A DNA stretch of 64,000 nucleotides, taken from the NCBI RefSeq assembly GCF_050789285.1, contig NZ_JBOUVX010000004.1:62001-126000 (forward strand), in the 5' to 3' direction. Positions 43,078 to 52,047 of the stretch are shown piece after piece. The translations under genes and the position numbers were made by a program. Under the pieces are notes generated by a model. It did not search any database and had not been told where the DNA came from. It saw only the letters and a program-made list of their open reading frames with translations. Source of the DNA: CAVPWP01 sp050789285. GTDB lineage: Bacteria; Pseudomonadota; Alphaproteobacteria; Rhodobacterales; Rhodobacteraceae. Each line of letters opens with the position of its first letter. Position 1 is the stretch's first letter.

Positions 43078-43088
43078 AACCGCGGGTT
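43078..43088. promoter_or_regulatory. candidate lux-box-like inverted repeat upstream of luxI
   Basis: AACCGCGGGTT has 4-bp arms around a 3-base centre. On the luxI strand a TTGACG -35-like box starts 9 bases further on (43069-43064), placing the repeat where LuxR-type activators bind. It is shorter than classic 18-20 bp lux boxes, so this is tentative. Confidence 0.35.
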
Positions 43089-43124
43089 AGAGCGGCGCGC
43101 GATCCATGCCCCGGTCCGGGCCGC

Positions 43125-43829
43125 CTAGACGACGATCAGGCCAAGCGACAGGGCGCGGGCAACCGCGTGGGTGGTGTTCATCGCCCCAAGCTTGAAGCGC
43201 GCGCTTTCGACATAGACCCGCAACGTATGCTCGGAAATCGAAAGCGTGTCAGCGGCTTGCGCGCGGGAATAGCCCAGCGCAAGGAAGGTAAGCGCCTCGG
43301 CTTCGCGGGGCGACAGGGCCCGCCCGGCGGTGCCCTGGCCGCCCTGTTCGAAGTCGAGCGCCTTCTGGTTGAAGTAATGCGCCACCAGCATGAGGTCGCG
43401 CATGTTGGTCTGGGTGAAGGCTTCCCACGCGTCGTCGGTGCACGAATCGTTGGCGGTGAAGAGGGCGAACTGGCCGGCCGGCCCCCGGAGCGGGATCGAA
43501 TACCCCTGATTGCCAAGCCCGAAGCTCATCGCCTCGGTCATCAGGTGCCGCGCGGCCTTGCTGGACCAGTCCAGCCGCTTCCATTCGACCGGGTGAAACC
43601 GCTGGAAACAGCCCTGGATCACCGGATCGATGCGAAGATAGCCCTGCCGGACATAATGTTCGGCCCATTCGACCGGATAGGTCCCGGCGCCGTATTGTTC
43701 GCCATCGCTGTTGACCCAGTGATAGACGACATGGGCGATGCCGTAGTGGTCGCGCAGGTCGAAGGTGAGCGCCTGCAGGTCATCGCGGGTTGTTGCCGCC
43801 TCCATGCGCTCGAAGAAGGTATCCAGCAT
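43125..43829 (-). CDS. luxR: LuxR-family autoinducer-binding transcription regulator
   Basis: A 234-residue regulator with an N-terminal autoinducer domain (conserved Trp, Tyr and Asp in YHWVNS, TYPVEWAEHY and RIDPVIQ) and a C-terminal LuxR helix-turn-helix (LSPREAEALTFLALGYSRAQAAD onward, about 170-220). I chose the ATG at 43829, which has a GAGACGAG stretch before it. An ATG at 43844 adds five residues but has no ribosome binding site. Either start lies within the 3' end of the small upstream gene, suggesting translational coupling. Confidence 0.92.
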   Translation of the reverse strand: MLDTFFERMEAATTRDDLQALTFDLRDHYGIAHVVYHWVNSDGEQYGAGTYPVEWAEHYVRQGYLRIDPVIQGCFQRFHPVEWKRLDWSSKAARHLMTEAMSFGLGNQGYSIPLRGPAGQFALFTANDSCTDDAWEAFTQTNMRDLMLVAHYFNQKALDFEQGGQGTAGRALSPREAEALTFLALGYSRAQAADTLSISEHTLRVYVESARFKLGAMNTTHAVARALSLGLIVV

Positions 43830-43998
43830 CGCTCGTCTCGACATGCGCCAGTGACGGCGTCATCCCCTCGGTCGATGCGATCTCGGCGGCGGCAACGACC
43901 GAAAGATCGTCCAGACCGTGCGTCAGGGCCGGAAGACCGTTGTCACGGGCGAAGGTCTTCAGGTCCGCGAGTACATCGAGTATCCACTCATTCGCCAT
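43780..43998 (-). CDS. small hypothetical protein upstream of luxR
   Basis: A 72-residue ORF: acidic and hydrophobic N-terminal helix (MANEWILDVLADLKTFARDN), then LPALTHGLDDLSVVAAAEIAS and a loose C-terminus. It overlaps the luxR start by about 50-65 bases in another frame. I recall similar short proteins in front of luxR genes in other Rhodobacteraceae, which supports a real gene. There is no recognised domain. It could couple translation of luxR or act as a small regulator. A full CtrA-type site lies 19 bases before its start. Confidence 0.65.
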   Translation of the reverse strand: MANEWILDVLADLKTFARDNGLPALTHGLDDLSVVAAAEIASTEGMTPSLAHVETSDAGYLLRAHGGGNNPR

Positions 43999-44016
43999 TC
44001 CGGAGTCTCTTTCCCA

Positions 44017-44036
44017 ATGGTTAACGAAGCATTAAC
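44017..44036 (-). promoter_or_regulatory. CtrA binding site candidate upstream of the luxR/luxI unit
   Basis: Read on the luxR strand the sequence is GTTAATGCTTCGTTAACCAT. It contains TTAA-N7-TTAA exactly, and the second half extends to TTAACCAT, the full CtrA half-site known from Caulobacter. It lies 18 bases before the small gene that opens the quorum-sensing unit. Confidence 0.6.
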
Positions 44037-44061
44037 ACAACCCTAGCATGTAAAGGAAAGT

Positions 44062-44079
44062 CGCGAAATTCGCGAAATT
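44062..44079. promoter_or_regulatory. inverted and direct repeat in the luxR upstream region
   Basis: CGCGAAATTCGCG (44062-44074) is a perfect 6-bp inverted repeat with a single central base. The 9-base unit CGCGAAATT also occurs twice in tandem (44062-44070, 44071-44079). It is a candidate operator for an unknown regulator, 26 bases beyond the CtrA-type site. Confidence 0.4.
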
Positions 44080-44154
44080 CAACTCCCCCGATCCTGCGAA
44101 GGGGCCGATTGCAACCCACTGAAAACATGCGATTTCCCGCCGCGTGCCGACGGA

Positions 44155-44187
44155 AAGGGCCCGACGCAGATCGGCGCCGGGCCCCTT
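44155..44187 (-). terminator. rho-independent terminator of ccr
   Basis: On the ccr strand AAGGGGCCCG pairs with CGGGCCCTT with one bulged G, around a 14-base loop, followed by a short run TTTCC. It begins 22 bases after the ccr stop and no other gene lies before it. Confidence 0.6.
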
Positions 44188-44209
44188 GGTTCGGTCCTGA
44201 CCCCTCGGA

Positions 44210-45502
<1,293 letters not shown>

Positions 45503-45585
45503 GGGCGGGCTCCCTGCAATGTCACGCTTGCCGCAATGCAGAATCAAGCGCTGTCTGGCGACTGGATACGAACGGCTGCGCAACT

Positions 45586-45607
45586 TTGCAACCAAATTTG
45601 GCGCCAA
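45586..45607. promoter_or_regulatory. palindromic operator candidate upstream of ccr
   Basis: TTGCAACCAAATTTGGCGCCAA contains a perfect 10-bp palindrome CCAAATTTGG (45592-45601) with partly matching flanks. Extending one base left, it also reads TTTGCAAC-N4-TTTGGCGC, reminiscent of the TTTGCAAA-N4-TTTGCAAA sites of short-chain fatty acyl-CoA regulators (PccR/RamB type). It lies 84 bases upstream of the ccr start. Confidence 0.45.
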
Positions 45608-45616
45608 CTTGTAATT

Positions 45617-47041
45617 TTATGTCGGTTCGAATTCGGCGGGGGCACGCCCCTCGGCGGCTGGCTTCGAGTCCGCAGCAAGGTGATGGGCGACCGAACGGGC
45701 GTAGAACGCCAGAAGCTCCGGCCCGTCGCCCTGCGGTGCGACCGTGGGACCGGGCGCAAGGATCCGGCGCCGGCGCAGGACCGAAAGCTCGAACCGGACC
45801 GCCGTGTCGAGCTGCGCGGGATCGAAGGTGAGGAACAGACGCTGGCCCTCGATCGCCTGGACCAGATCCCCAACGGCGGCGACGATGGCGTCGTCGTCAG
45901 GGGCCGCTCCGGTGTCGGCCGCATCGCGGATGGCATGGGCGACAAGGGGAACCAGCGGGATGGGGACCGACGCCCGGATCCGGTCGAACAGCGCGCGGGC
46001 AAGGACCTCGGGCGAGGGCACACCGTCGGCCTCGGCCATCAGGCGCAACGACAGCGGCTCGGCGGCCACGACGGCCGCGGCGCCGAAGCGATGTCCCCGT
46101 CCCCGCACACGGCGCCAGAGATAGCGCAGCGAGAACATGAAGGCCTCGGCCGCCGAGGCGCGAAACCGCCGGTCGCCCCGTCGTCCGGCGGCAACGAGCA
46201 CCCGGTCCTCGAGCACGCGATCATAGTTGATCGCAACCGGCACGAAGACCATGTCGCGACCGGAGAGGGAGTAGCCCTCGATGATATAGCTGATCAGCCC
46301 CAGCTTCGGGTCGCCCGGCGCACCGCTCAGGCTTAGCCCGCCCTCGGGAAACATGGCCTGCGGCACACCGGCCTGGGTGGACAACTGCACATATCGCGCC
46401 AGCACCTGGCGATAGAGGCCGTTGCTGGACCGCCGGCGAATGAAGAAGGCCCCCATCCACCGGATGAAGCCCGTCAAGGGCCAGACCCGCGCCCATTCGC
46501 CCACAGCGTAGGACAGCGCCGACCGCCGCGCGGCAAGGTAGGTGACGAGCACATAGTCCATGTTCGACCGGTGGTTCATCACGTAGATGACCGTCGCCTC
46601 GGGATCGATCGCCGCAAGCGACCCGGGTCGCGTCTCGGCGAAGTGGACGTCGAAGAGAAACCGCGACAGACGCTTCGCGACCCGCGTGGCAAAGCCGAAA
46701 TAGGCGGTCGCGCTGAACGAGGGCACGATCTCGCGCGCATAGCGCTTGGCCTCGGCGAAAACCACGTCCTCGCGCACGCCGGTTTCGGTGGCGCGGGCCT
46801 GGACCGCCTCGACCACATCGCGGTCGTAGATGACGCGCTGGATCATGTCGGTTCGTCGGGCCAGCTTGAAGGGCTGGATCGGGCGCTCCAGCCGCTTGTT
46901 CAGTTCCGCGACCACGCGTTCGGCCCGCCGGCGAAGAAACCAGCGCACGGACGGAAAGAGGAAATGCGAGGCGAAGGTGACGGCGGCAAAAAGCAGGATC
47001 AGGACAAGCGCCCAGACCGGCAGTTCGACCCTTGCCGTCAC
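45617..47041 (-). CDS. glycerol-3-phosphate/lysophosphatidate acyltransferase-like (PlsB/PlsC superfamily) protein
   Basis: A 474-residue membrane-associated acyltransferase. An N-terminal helix (about 8-28) anchors it. The acyltransferase motifs are NHRSNMDYVLV (HX4D, about 156-166), GAFFIRR, FPEGGLS (about 229-235) and FVPVAINYDR. It probably acylates a glycerophosphate in phospholipid synthesis. It starts 2 bases after the DUF4239-like gene and ends 114 bases before ccr on the same strand. Confidence 0.85.
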   Translation of the reverse strand: MTARVELPVWALVLILLFAAVTFASHFLFPSVRWFLRRRAERVVAELNKRLERPIQPFKLARRTDMIQRVIYDRDVVEAVQARATETGVREDVVFAEAKRYAREIVPSFSATAYFGFATRVAKRLSRFLFDVHFAETRPGSLAAIDPEATVIYVMNHRSNMDYVLVTYLAARRSALSYAVGEWARVWPLTGFIRWMGAFFIRRRSSNGLYRQVLARYVQLSTQAGVPQAMFPEGGLSLSGAPGDPKLGLISYIIEGYSLSGRDMVFVPVAINYDRVLEDRVLVAAGRRGDRRFRASAAEAFMFSLRYLWRRVRGRGHRFGAAAVVAAEPLSLRLMAEADGVPSPEVLARALFDRIRASVPIPLVPLVAHAIRDAADTGAAPDDDAIVAAVGDLVQAIEGQRLFLTFDPAQLDTAVRFELSVLRRRRILAPGPTVAPQGDGPELLAFYARSVAHHLAADSKPAAEGRAPAEFEPT

Positions 47042-47043
47042 CG

Positions 47044-47832
47044 CTAGGGCTCCATCTCGGCCGCCAGCGTCAGAAGTGGCGACTGGTCGACTTCGATGAG
47101 GCCGCGGCGCGGGCGATCAAGGTCGATGATCAGGAAAACCAGCACGACGATAAGCGCTATCATCGCATAGACCGGGGGGCCGGGACGCAGACCGCCTTGC
47201 GCCGAACCAAGCCCCAGAACCGCGCCAACGACGATGAACGTTCCGTAAAGCGTGAACAGGACGACCTCGGGAACATGCCGTTCGATGGCGGCGTTCCGCG
47301 ACAGCAGCGCGTCCGACATGTCGTTAAGGGACGTCACGAACGCCAGGGCGACGGGACCACGCTCGGACCGCGCCTCCTGCGCCGCCAGGACCCAGAGCTT
47401 TTCGAAGATCTCTTCCGCGGCGTTCACAAGGATCAGGCGGCGGTCCTCCTCCGACGCGGGCACGCGTCCCGCCTCGGAGCGAACGATCGCATATCGATGC
47501 AGCAAGGCGCGGGCTTCCGCGCGCGGTTCGTCCGCCAGAAGGTCCGTCCTGAGCCACGCGGTGCCGATGGCATTCGCTTCATCCACCACGGCCTGGCTTC
47601 GCATGTCGTAGCGCGACAGAGAGACCGAGAAGGTGAACCCGAGAAGAAGGCCCAGAATACCCAACAGCGACCCCTGCACGGTCAGCGTCTGACTCTTGGC
47701 CTCTTCGTCACGCTTCTTTCGGGCGACCCGTCCGACCGACAGTCCCCCGTACATCGCGGCGATCATCGAAATCATGAGGACGGCGGCGATCAGGCCCGAG
47801 GGAAGATCATACATCAACTCTTGCCTTGCCAT
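47044..47832 (-). CDS. DUF4239-like membrane protein
   Basis: A 262-residue protein with helices at about 8-30 and 45-65, a long polar region (about 70-190) and two C-terminal helices (about 190-240). This is the layout of the DUF4239 (bestrophin-like) group, whose function is unknown. The start is uncertain: ATGs at 47871, 47832 and 47814 are in frame, and I chose 47832 because a purine-rich stretch precedes it. It diverges from ecm and runs into the acyltransferase gene. Confidence 0.75.
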   Translation of the reverse strand: MARQELMYDLPSGLIAAVLMISMIAAMYGGLSVGRVARKKRDEEAKSQTLTVQGSLLGILGLLLGFTFSVSLSRYDMRSQAVVDEANAIGTAWLRTDLLADEPRAEARALLHRYAIVRSEAGRVPASEEDRRLILVNAAEEIFEKLWVLAAQEARSERGPVALAFVTSLNDMSDALLSRNAAIERHVPEVVLFTLYGTFIVVGAVLGLGSAQGGLRPGPPVYAMIALIVVLVFLIIDLDRPRRGLIEVDQSPLLTLAAEMEP

Positions 47833-47952
47833 TCTGGTTCCCGCCGCCTCTCGCGTTTCTGCCCGCTGCATCCGGGATTGACCAGCCCCAGATGCCGCGG
47901 CGCAGCATTCCGATTGACTTCGTCATTAAGTTTCCAATATCAACGGCAACGC

Positions 47953-47965
47953 GCAATAAAATTGC
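47953..47965. promoter_or_regulatory. inverted repeat upstream of ecm
   Basis: GCAATAAAATTGC is a perfect 5-bp inverted repeat with a 3-base AT centre, 25 bases before the ecm ATG. A related GCAA-N2-TTGC occurs at 45580-45589 upstream of ccr. Confidence 0.35.
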
Positions 47966-47990
47966 CATTCGGGATTCGCGAGGCCGACAT

Positions 47991-49958
47991 ATGCCCAACA
48001 CCCTCAAGGACAAGCCCTGGCTTTTCCGCACGTACGCGGGCCATTCCACGGCCGAGGCCTCGAACGCGCTCTATCGCGGGAACCTCGGAAAGGGGCAGAC
48101 AGGCCTGTCGGTTGCCTTCGACCTGCCCACCCAGACGGGATATGACAGCGATCACGAACTTGCCCGCGGCGAGGTCGGCAAGGTCGGTGTGCCGATCGCG
48201 CATCTGGGCGACATGCGGACGCTCTTTGACGCGATCCCGCTTGAACAGATGAACACCTCGATGACGATCAACGCCACGGCGCCTTGGCTTCTGGCGCTCT
48301 ATATCGCCGTGGCCGAGGAACAGGGCGCCGACGTCGCCCAGCTTCAGGGCACGGTCCAGAACGACATCATCAAGGAATACCTCAGCCGCGGCACCTATGT
48401 GTGCCCGCCGCGCCCGTCGCTTCGGATGATCACGGATGTCGCCGCCTACACGCGCGCGCACCTGCCCAAATGGAACCCCATGAACGTCTGCTCCTACCAT
48501 CTGCAGGAGGCCGGCGCCACGCCCGAGCAGGAACTGGCTTTCGCGCTGGCCACCGCGACAGCCGTGCTGGACGACCTCCAGGAAAAGGTCGCGCCCGAGC
48601 ATTTCCCGGAGATGGTCGGGCGCATCTCGTTCTTCGTCAACGCGGGCATCCGCTTCGTCACCGAGATGTGCAAGATGCGCGCCTTCGTCGATCTCTGGGA
48701 CGAGATCTGCCGCGACCGCTATGGGGTCGAGGACGAACGGTTCCGCCGCTTCCGCTACGGCGTGCAGGTCAATTCCCTTGGCCTGACCGAGCAGCAGCCC
48801 GAGAACAACGTCTACCGCATCCTGATCGAAATGCTGGCCGTCACACTATCGAAGAAGGCCCGCGCCCGCGCGGTGCAGCTTCCCGCATGGAACGAGGCCC
48901 TTGGCCTGCCCCGCCCCTGGGACCAGCAATGGTCGCTTCGCATGCAGCAGATCCTGGCGTTCGAGACGGACCTTCTGGAATTCGACGATCTCTTCGACGG
49001 CAACCCGGCAGTCGATGCCCGGGTCGAGGACCTGAAAGCCGGCGCGCGGGCCGAGCTTGCGCAGATCGACGCCATGGGCGGCGCGGTCGAGGCGATCGAA
49101 TACATGAAATCGCGGCTGGTCGAATCGAATGCGGAGCGGATCGCCCGGATCGAGAACGGCCAGACCACGGTGATCGGCGTGAACCGCTATACCGAGGCCG
49201 AACCAAGCCCCCTGACCGCGGGCGAGGACACGATCATGGTCGCCGACGCAGAAGCCGAGGCAGATCAGGTCACCCGCCTGAACGCCTGGCGCGCGGCACG
49301 CGACGAGGCGGCCGTGCGTGCGGCGCTTGACGATCTGCGCGCCGCCGCGCGCGACGGCCGCAACATCATGCCCCCGTCGATCGCCGCCGCGAAGGCGGGC
49401 GCCACGACCGGGGAATGGGGGGATGTGGTGCGGTCGGTCTTCGGCCAGTACCGCGCCCCCACGGGCGTCAGCCGCAGCCCGTCGAACCGGACCGAAGGCC
49501 TGGACGAAATCCGCGATGCCGTCGACACCGTGTCGCGCAAGCTTGGCACCCGCCTGCGGTTCCTGGTCGGCAAGCCCGGCCTTGACGGACATTCGAACGG
49601 CGCCGAACAGATTGCCTCGCGCGCCCGCGACTGCGGGATGGAGATCCTTTACGAAGGCATCCGCCTGACCCCGGCCGAGATTGTCGAGGCCGCGCGCGAG
49701 AAGGCCGTGCATGTCGTCGGCCTGTCGATCCTGTCGGGCAGCCACCTGCCGCTGGTCGCCGAAACGATGCGCCTGATGCACGAGGCGGGCCTCACCGCGA
49801 CGCCGGTCGTCGTCGGCGGCATCATCCCCGAAGACGATGCGGCGCGGCTGCGCGGAATGGGCGTCGCCGCCGTCTATACACCCAAGGATTTCGAGCTTAA
49901 TCGCATCATGATGGATGTCGTGACGCTTGCCGATCGCCGGCTGATCGCCGCCGAATAG
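47991..49958 (+). CDS. ecm: ethylmalonyl-CoA mutase (methylmalonyl-CoA mutase family)
   Basis: A 655-residue adenosylcobalamin-dependent mutase converting ethylmalonyl-CoA to methylsuccinyl-CoA. The N-terminal TIM barrel starts at KPWLFRTYAGHSTAEASNALYR, with FDLPTQTGYDSDH. The C-terminal B12 domain carries DGHSNG in GKPGLDGHSNGAEQI (about 527-541). The one-chain form and proximity to ccr separate it from true methylmalonyl-CoA mutases. The ATG at 47991 has GAGG seven bases upstream. In other Rhodobacteraceae ccr and ecm are direct neighbours; here two genes lie between. Confidence 0.94.
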   Translation: MPNTLKDKPWLFRTYAGHSTAEASNALYRGNLGKGQTGLSVAFDLPTQTGYDSDHELARGEVGKVGVPIAHLGDMRTLFDAIPLEQMNTSMTINATAPWLLALYIAVAEEQGADVAQLQGTVQNDIIKEYLSRGTYVCPPRPSLRMITDVAAYTRAHLPKWNPMNVCSYHLQEAGATPEQELAFALATATAVLDDLQEKVAPEHFPEMVGRISFFVNAGIRFVTEMCKMRAFVDLWDEICRDRYGVEDERFRRFRYGVQVNSLGLTEQQPENNVYRILIEMLAVTLSKKARARAVQLPAWNEALGLPRPWDQQWSLRMQQILAFETDLLEFDDLFDGNPAVDARVEDLKAGARAELAQIDAMGGAVEAIEYMKSRLVESNAERIARIENGQTTVIGVNRYTEAEPSPLTAGEDTIMVADAEAEADQVTRLNAWRAARDEAAVRAALDDLRAAARDGRNIMPPSIAAAKAGATTGEWGDVVRSVFGQYRAPTGVSRSPSNRTEGLDEIRDAVDTVSRKLGTRLRFLVGKPGLDGHSNGAEQIASRARDCGMEILYEGIRLTPAEIVEAAREKAVHVVGLSILSGSHLPLVAETMRLMHEAGLTATPVVVGGIIPEDDAARLRGMGVAAVYTPKDFELNRIMMDVVTLADRRLIAAE

Positions 49959-49993
49959 CCGCCCCGCGGAATACACGCCGGAAATCATCGTCG

Positions 49994-50027
49994 AAGGATT
50001 CGCGTTCCGAATTCCCGGAGAATCCTT
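49994..50027 (+). other. inverted repeat after ecm
   Basis: AAGGATTC (49994-50001) and GAATCCTT (50020-50027) form a perfect 8-bp stem around an 18-base loop that contains GAATTC. It is followed by ATTG rather than a T-run. It lies between ecm and the H-NS type gene and may end the ecm transcript or flank the next promoter. Confidence 0.4.
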
Positions 50028-50085
50028 ATTGTGCGGGCAATAAAGCATGGTAATGAATGGGCGCTCAAAACCCGCGGGGACGGAC

Positions 50086-50412
50086 ATGAAGATCAATCTT
50101 TCCGAATTGAACGAAAAGCAGCTGGAAAAGCTGAAGGCGGATATCGACAAGGAATTGGTCGACCGCACGAAGCATAAGCTGGCCGAGGCCCGGAAGGCCG
50201 TGGAAGAGGCGGCGAAGAAGCACGGCTTCAGCCTTCAGGACGTCATCGGGGGCGGACGCGGGCGCGGCAAGGCCGCCGCGAAGGCCGCGGGCGCGCCGAA
50301 ATATCGGAATCCCGCCGATGCCTCGCAGACGTGGTCCGGGCGCGGCCGTCAGCCTGAATGGTTCAAGGCGGCGATCGCCTCGGGTAAATCGCCCGACGAC
50401 ATGGCGATCTGA
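50086..50412 (+). CDS. H-NS family nucleoid-associated protein
   Basis: A 108-residue H-NS-type protein. The N-terminal coiled coil (about 5-50, rich in Lys and Glu) mediates oligomerisation. A basic linker GGGRGRGKAAAKAAG leads to the DNA-binding motif YRNPADASQTWSGRGRQPEW (about 70-89), typical of HvrA/Spb-type proteins in purple bacteria. The ATG at 50086 gives the domain start; an in-frame ATG at 50047 would add a 13-residue tail. Confidence 0.92.
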   Translation: MKINLSELNEKQLEKLKADIDKELVDRTKHKLAEARKAVEEAAKKHGFSLQDVIGGGRGRGKAAAKAAGAPKYRNPADASQTWSGRGRQPEWFKAAIASGKSPDDMAI

Positions 50413-50419
50413 CACTGCC

Positions 50420-51124
50420 ATGACGATTCACATCGGCGCACGGCCCGGCGAGATCGCTGAAACGGTTCTGTTGCCCGGCGATCCCTACCGCGCGAAATGG
50501 GCGGCCGAGACATTTCTGAAGGATGCCGTTCAGATCAATCAGGTCCGCGGAATGCTGGGATTCACCGGCACATGGAACGGCAATCGCGTCACGATACACG
50601 GATCGGGCATGGGAATGCCAAGCCTGTCGATCTACGTGAACGAATTGATCCGCGACTACGGTGCGCAGACGCTGATCCGGATCGGCTCTTGCGGCGGGAT
50701 GCAGGAGAAGGTGAAGGTTCGCGACGTGATCCTCGCGATGACGGCCTCCACGCTGTCGACGCCGTCGCGTGGGATTTTTCGCGATCTCAACTTTGCGCCC
50801 TCGGCCGACTGGTCGCTTCTTCGCGCGGCCGCAGCGGCGGCCGAGGCGAAGGGCGTTCCGACACATGTGGGCGGCATCTATTCGTCGGACGTCTTCTACG
50901 ACGAACGCCCCGACCTGAACGAGCAGATGACCCGCCATGGCATCCTGGGGGTCGAGATGGAAGCGGCCGAGCTTTACATCCTTGCCGCCCGCTATGCCCG
51001 CAGGGCGCTTGCGGTGCTGACCGTCTCGGATCACCTCGTGACCGGAGAGGCCCTGCCCAGCGCTGACCGCGAGCGCAGCTTCGGCGACATGGTCGAGATC
51101 GCGCTGGAAGCCGCCTTCGCCTGA
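50420..51124 (+). CDS. deoD: purine-nucleoside phosphorylase
   Basis: A 234-residue hexameric-type nucleoside phosphorylase that splits purine nucleosides with phosphate. Markers are MTIHIGARPGEIAETVLLPGD, GSGMGMPSLSIYVNEL, GVEMEAAELYILA and the catalytic Asp in TVSDHLVTGE. It starts 7 bases after the H-NS type gene, so they may share a transcript. Confidence 0.96.
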   Translation: MTIHIGARPGEIAETVLLPGDPYRAKWAAETFLKDAVQINQVRGMLGFTGTWNGNRVTIHGSGMGMPSLSIYVNELIRDYGAQTLIRIGSCGGMQEKVKVRDVILAMTASTLSTPSRGIFRDLNFAPSADWSLLRAAAAAAEAKGVPTHVGGIYSSDVFYDERPDLNEQMTRHGILGVEMEAAELYILAARYARRALAVLTVSDHLVTGEALPSADRERSFGDMVEIALEAAFA

Positions 51125-51139
51125 CCAGCCGCCACGGCC

Positions 51140-51979
51140 CTAGCCATGGCTGCGGTCGTAGCCGTTGACGGGCGGCGGCGCCCACCCGTCAAGCGCGCCG
51201 TCTTCGGGCACGAAGACCTCGACCAGCAAGGGAAAGCAGGCGGCCGTATCGCTTGAATGCTCGGACGAGCAGTCGCCGCCGGGGCAGGCCGACAAGGCGC
51301 CAAGAAGCTCGATCTCGGCAAAGAACTCAAGAAAGTCGCCGGGCCGCACCGGGCTTGCCTTCATGAAGTACTGCCCGGTGTCGCGCGTGAAGCCCGTGCA
51401 CATGAAGACGTTAAGCACGTCATGCACATGGCCTTCCGCCGTCTTGCGTGGCAGGCGCGACTCCTCGGCCAGCGCCCGCGTCAGGTTCGAGTGGCAGCAA
51501 TGGTGGTACTGCCCCCCCGACAAGAGCGTGTGCGTATAGGGATCGCAGCGTGTTCCGATCACGTCGTGAACCCTGCCCCCGTGGGAATCGACCCCGTACC
51601 AGTCCAGCGTGTCCTCGATGATGGTCGCCATCGGGCGAAGCGTTGGGAACGACGACCAAAGCCTGTCGCCGGTGGACAGGTGCGTGCCATGCAGCGCGCG
51701 GGTCTTGCCGGAATAGAAGCGCTCGGACAGGTCCGCTGCATTCCACAAGTTCAGATCGCCCACTTGCGGCCCTTCGATGCAGTTGATCCGGAAAAAGGCG
51801 CCCGCCGGCACGTGAAAGCACGCCGCCTCGCGCGGGGGCGCCGTGACTTCCGAGACCTTTCGCGCGGTTCCCCGCGCGCGGCGATACAGGGCAAGATCGG
51901 GCTGCGGCAGCGTCTCGGTCGGATAGCAGATCACCGGGGCGATCGCGCGGCGGGCGTCGGCGTCGGTTGGTGCGGGCAT
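51140..51979 (-). CDS. DUF1989 / urea carboxylase-associated family protein
   Basis: A 279-residue protein of the family found next to urea carboxylase genes. Recognisable stretches are FFRINCIEGPQVGDLNLWNA, RTRALHG-like TRALHGTHLSTGDRLWS, YHHCCHSNLTRAL and DVLNVFMCTGFTRDTGQY. His/Cys residues suggest metal binding; the activity of most members is unknown. The ATG at 51979 follows GAGGA. No urea carboxylase gene is nearby. It converges with deoD (15-base gap). Confidence 0.85.
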   Translation of the reverse strand: MPAPTDADARRAIAPVICYPTETLPQPDLALYRRARGTARKVSEVTAPPREAACFHVPAGAFFRINCIEGPQVGDLNLWNAADLSERFYSGKTRALHGTHLSTGDRLWSSFPTLRPMATIIEDTLDWYGVDSHGGRVHDVIGTRCDPYTHTLLSGGQYHHCCHSNLTRALAEESRLPRKTAEGHVHDVLNVFMCTGFTRDTGQYFMKASPVRPGDFLEFFAEIELLGALSACPGGDCSSEHSSDTAACFPLLVEVFVPEDGALDGWAPPPVNGYDRSHG

Positions 51980-52047
51980 GGGCGTCCTCGGGGCACGTGT
52001 TCCCCCATCCCCGCACAGCGCAGCCGGGTGGTCAATCCCGACCCCGC

